From NCBI GenBank assembly GCA_017615835.1, contig JAFZZI010000007.1, positions 310,001-374,000 on the forward strand: a DNA stretch of 64,000 nucleotides, written 5' to 3'. The notes beneath the pieces were generated by a model. It had not been told where the DNA came from. It made no database searches and was given only the letters and a program-made list of their open reading frames with translations. This DNA comes from Bacteroidaceae bacterium (GTDB lineage: Bacteria; Bacteroidota; Bacteroidia; Bacteroidales; Bacteroidaceae). A program made the translations under genes and the position numbers. Shown here in pieces: positions 63,460 to 64,000 of this stretch. Every line of letters begins with the position of its first letter. Position 1 is the stretch's first letter.

Positions 63460-64000
63460 AGTTTGGAACAAGTTGGACTGGACAACCGTAGTGTTGTTCC
63501 TGGTCTTGCTGACATGCGGATGGCTAAGTATCTGTGGAGCAGGATACAGTTTTGACAGTTCTACTTTGTTTGACTTTTCCTCACGCTCTGGAAAGCAGTT
63601 GGTATGGATTGCCTGTTCCTTCGTGCTGGCAGTCGTCGTACTCTCTTTCAATCAGAACGTCTACCGTACTTACTCCTATGTATTTTATGCTCTGATTCTC
63701 TTTCTTTTGTTCATTACCATATTTCTGGCAAAAGATATAAAAGGGTCCCGCTCATGGCTGGATCTTGGCCCTGTCAGTTTTCAGCCTGCCGAGTTTGCCA
63801 AATTTGCTACTGCTATTGCCCTTGCCCGATTTATCGATGAATTCGGCTTTGACAGTCACAAAATCAGGGATCTGCTCCGGACTTCACTCTTCTTCATCGT
63901 TCCGTTGGTCCTCATAATCTGCGAGAAAGAAACTGGTACAGCGCTTGTATTTTTGGCATTCTTCCTGGTGTTGTACAGAGAAGGTATGAACGGACTCCTT
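63443..64000 (+). CDS. rodA: Rod-shape SEDS glycosyltransferase, partial
   Basis: The first 186 residues, reaching the end of the window without a stop. Starts MNRKDRVWNKLDWTTVVL at the ATG 63443, overlapping mrdA by 17 bases in another frame. SEDS features: several membrane helices, DIKGSRSWLDLGPVSFQPAEFAK, the well known loop after helix 4, and EKETGTALVFL, where the catalytic Asp of other RodAs (PDLGTA) is replaced by E-T in this reading: typical is PDxGT; here CEKETGT. It polymerises lipid II for side-wall growth with PBP2. Confidence 0.93.
   Translation, partial: MNRKDRVWNKLDWTTVVLFLVLLTCGWLSICGAGYSFDSSTLFDFSSRSGKQLVWIACSFVLAVVVLSFNQNVYRTYSYVFYALILFLLFITIFLAKDIKGSRSWLDLGPVSFQPAEFAKFATAIALARFIDEFGFDSHKIRDLLRTSLFFIVPLVLIICEKETGTALVFLAFFLVLYREGMNGLL

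Noticed and set aside
1-64000. CRISPR arrays, integrases, transposases, rRNA genes
   Set aside because: None seen on either strand; no regularly spaced repeats of 25-40 bases.

Overview
The window is a chromosomal segment of a member of the order Bacteroidales (roughly half G+C). The evidence is the SusC/SusD outer-membrane pairs, promoters of the Bacteroidetes type (TAnnTTTG at -7, sometimes TTTG near -33), near absence of Shine-Dalgarno sites, succinate-type CoA transferase, and an mreBCD-mrdA-rodA block behind purH. No phage, transposase, plasmid or CRISPR sequence was seen, and the split glycine decarboxylase hints at a lineage other than classical Bacteroides. Genus cannot be fixed from sequence alone.

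Layout. 1-3.8 kb: a minus-strand hexuronate operon (kdgK, eda, uxuA, SDR fructuronate reductase) converting fructuronate to pyruvate and glyceraldehyde-3-phosphate. 3.8-7.7 kb: metG, an IspD/TarI-type cytidylyltransferase and a glycosyltransferase, overlapping by 4 bases each. 7.7-10.8 kb: M48 lipoprotein protease and RNase R. 10.9-11.7 kb: divergent tRNA-Phe and tRNA-Pro, then about 480 bases of noncoding DNA with an unusual inverted-repeat cluster. 11.7-16 kb: CoA transferase, miaB, nucleoside permease. 16-26.5 kb: one long minus-strand gene run carrying lipoate ligase, gcvT, gcvH, gcvPA, gcvPB and lpdA, then a galacturonokinase-like GHMP kinase, a nucleotidyltransferase, a GSCFA protein and myo-inositol-phosphate synthase. 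26.5-33.5 kb: glycosyltransferase, ahcY, a LOG-family gene, hemD-rnpA-yidD-tatD, tyrS and tRNA-Gln.

34-57.6 kb is the accessory part and the most interesting: a cytoplasmic GH43 enzyme, then an apparent operon of three fasciclin-type lipoproteins interleaved with two SusC/SusD pairs, ending in a large secreted multidomain protein, a strong terminator and a sugar:cation symporter with a 110-140-residue helical domain inserted before its last membrane helix. No regulator and no other enzyme are present, so it is not a classical polysaccharide utilisation locus. The working idea is a surface system in which fasciclin lipoproteins act as accessory binding or adhesion subunits of SusCD transporters, feeding a dedicated symporter.

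57.7-64 kb: purH followed by mreB, mreC, mreD, mrdA and the start of rodA, the rod-shape elongation machinery; rodA runs off the window.
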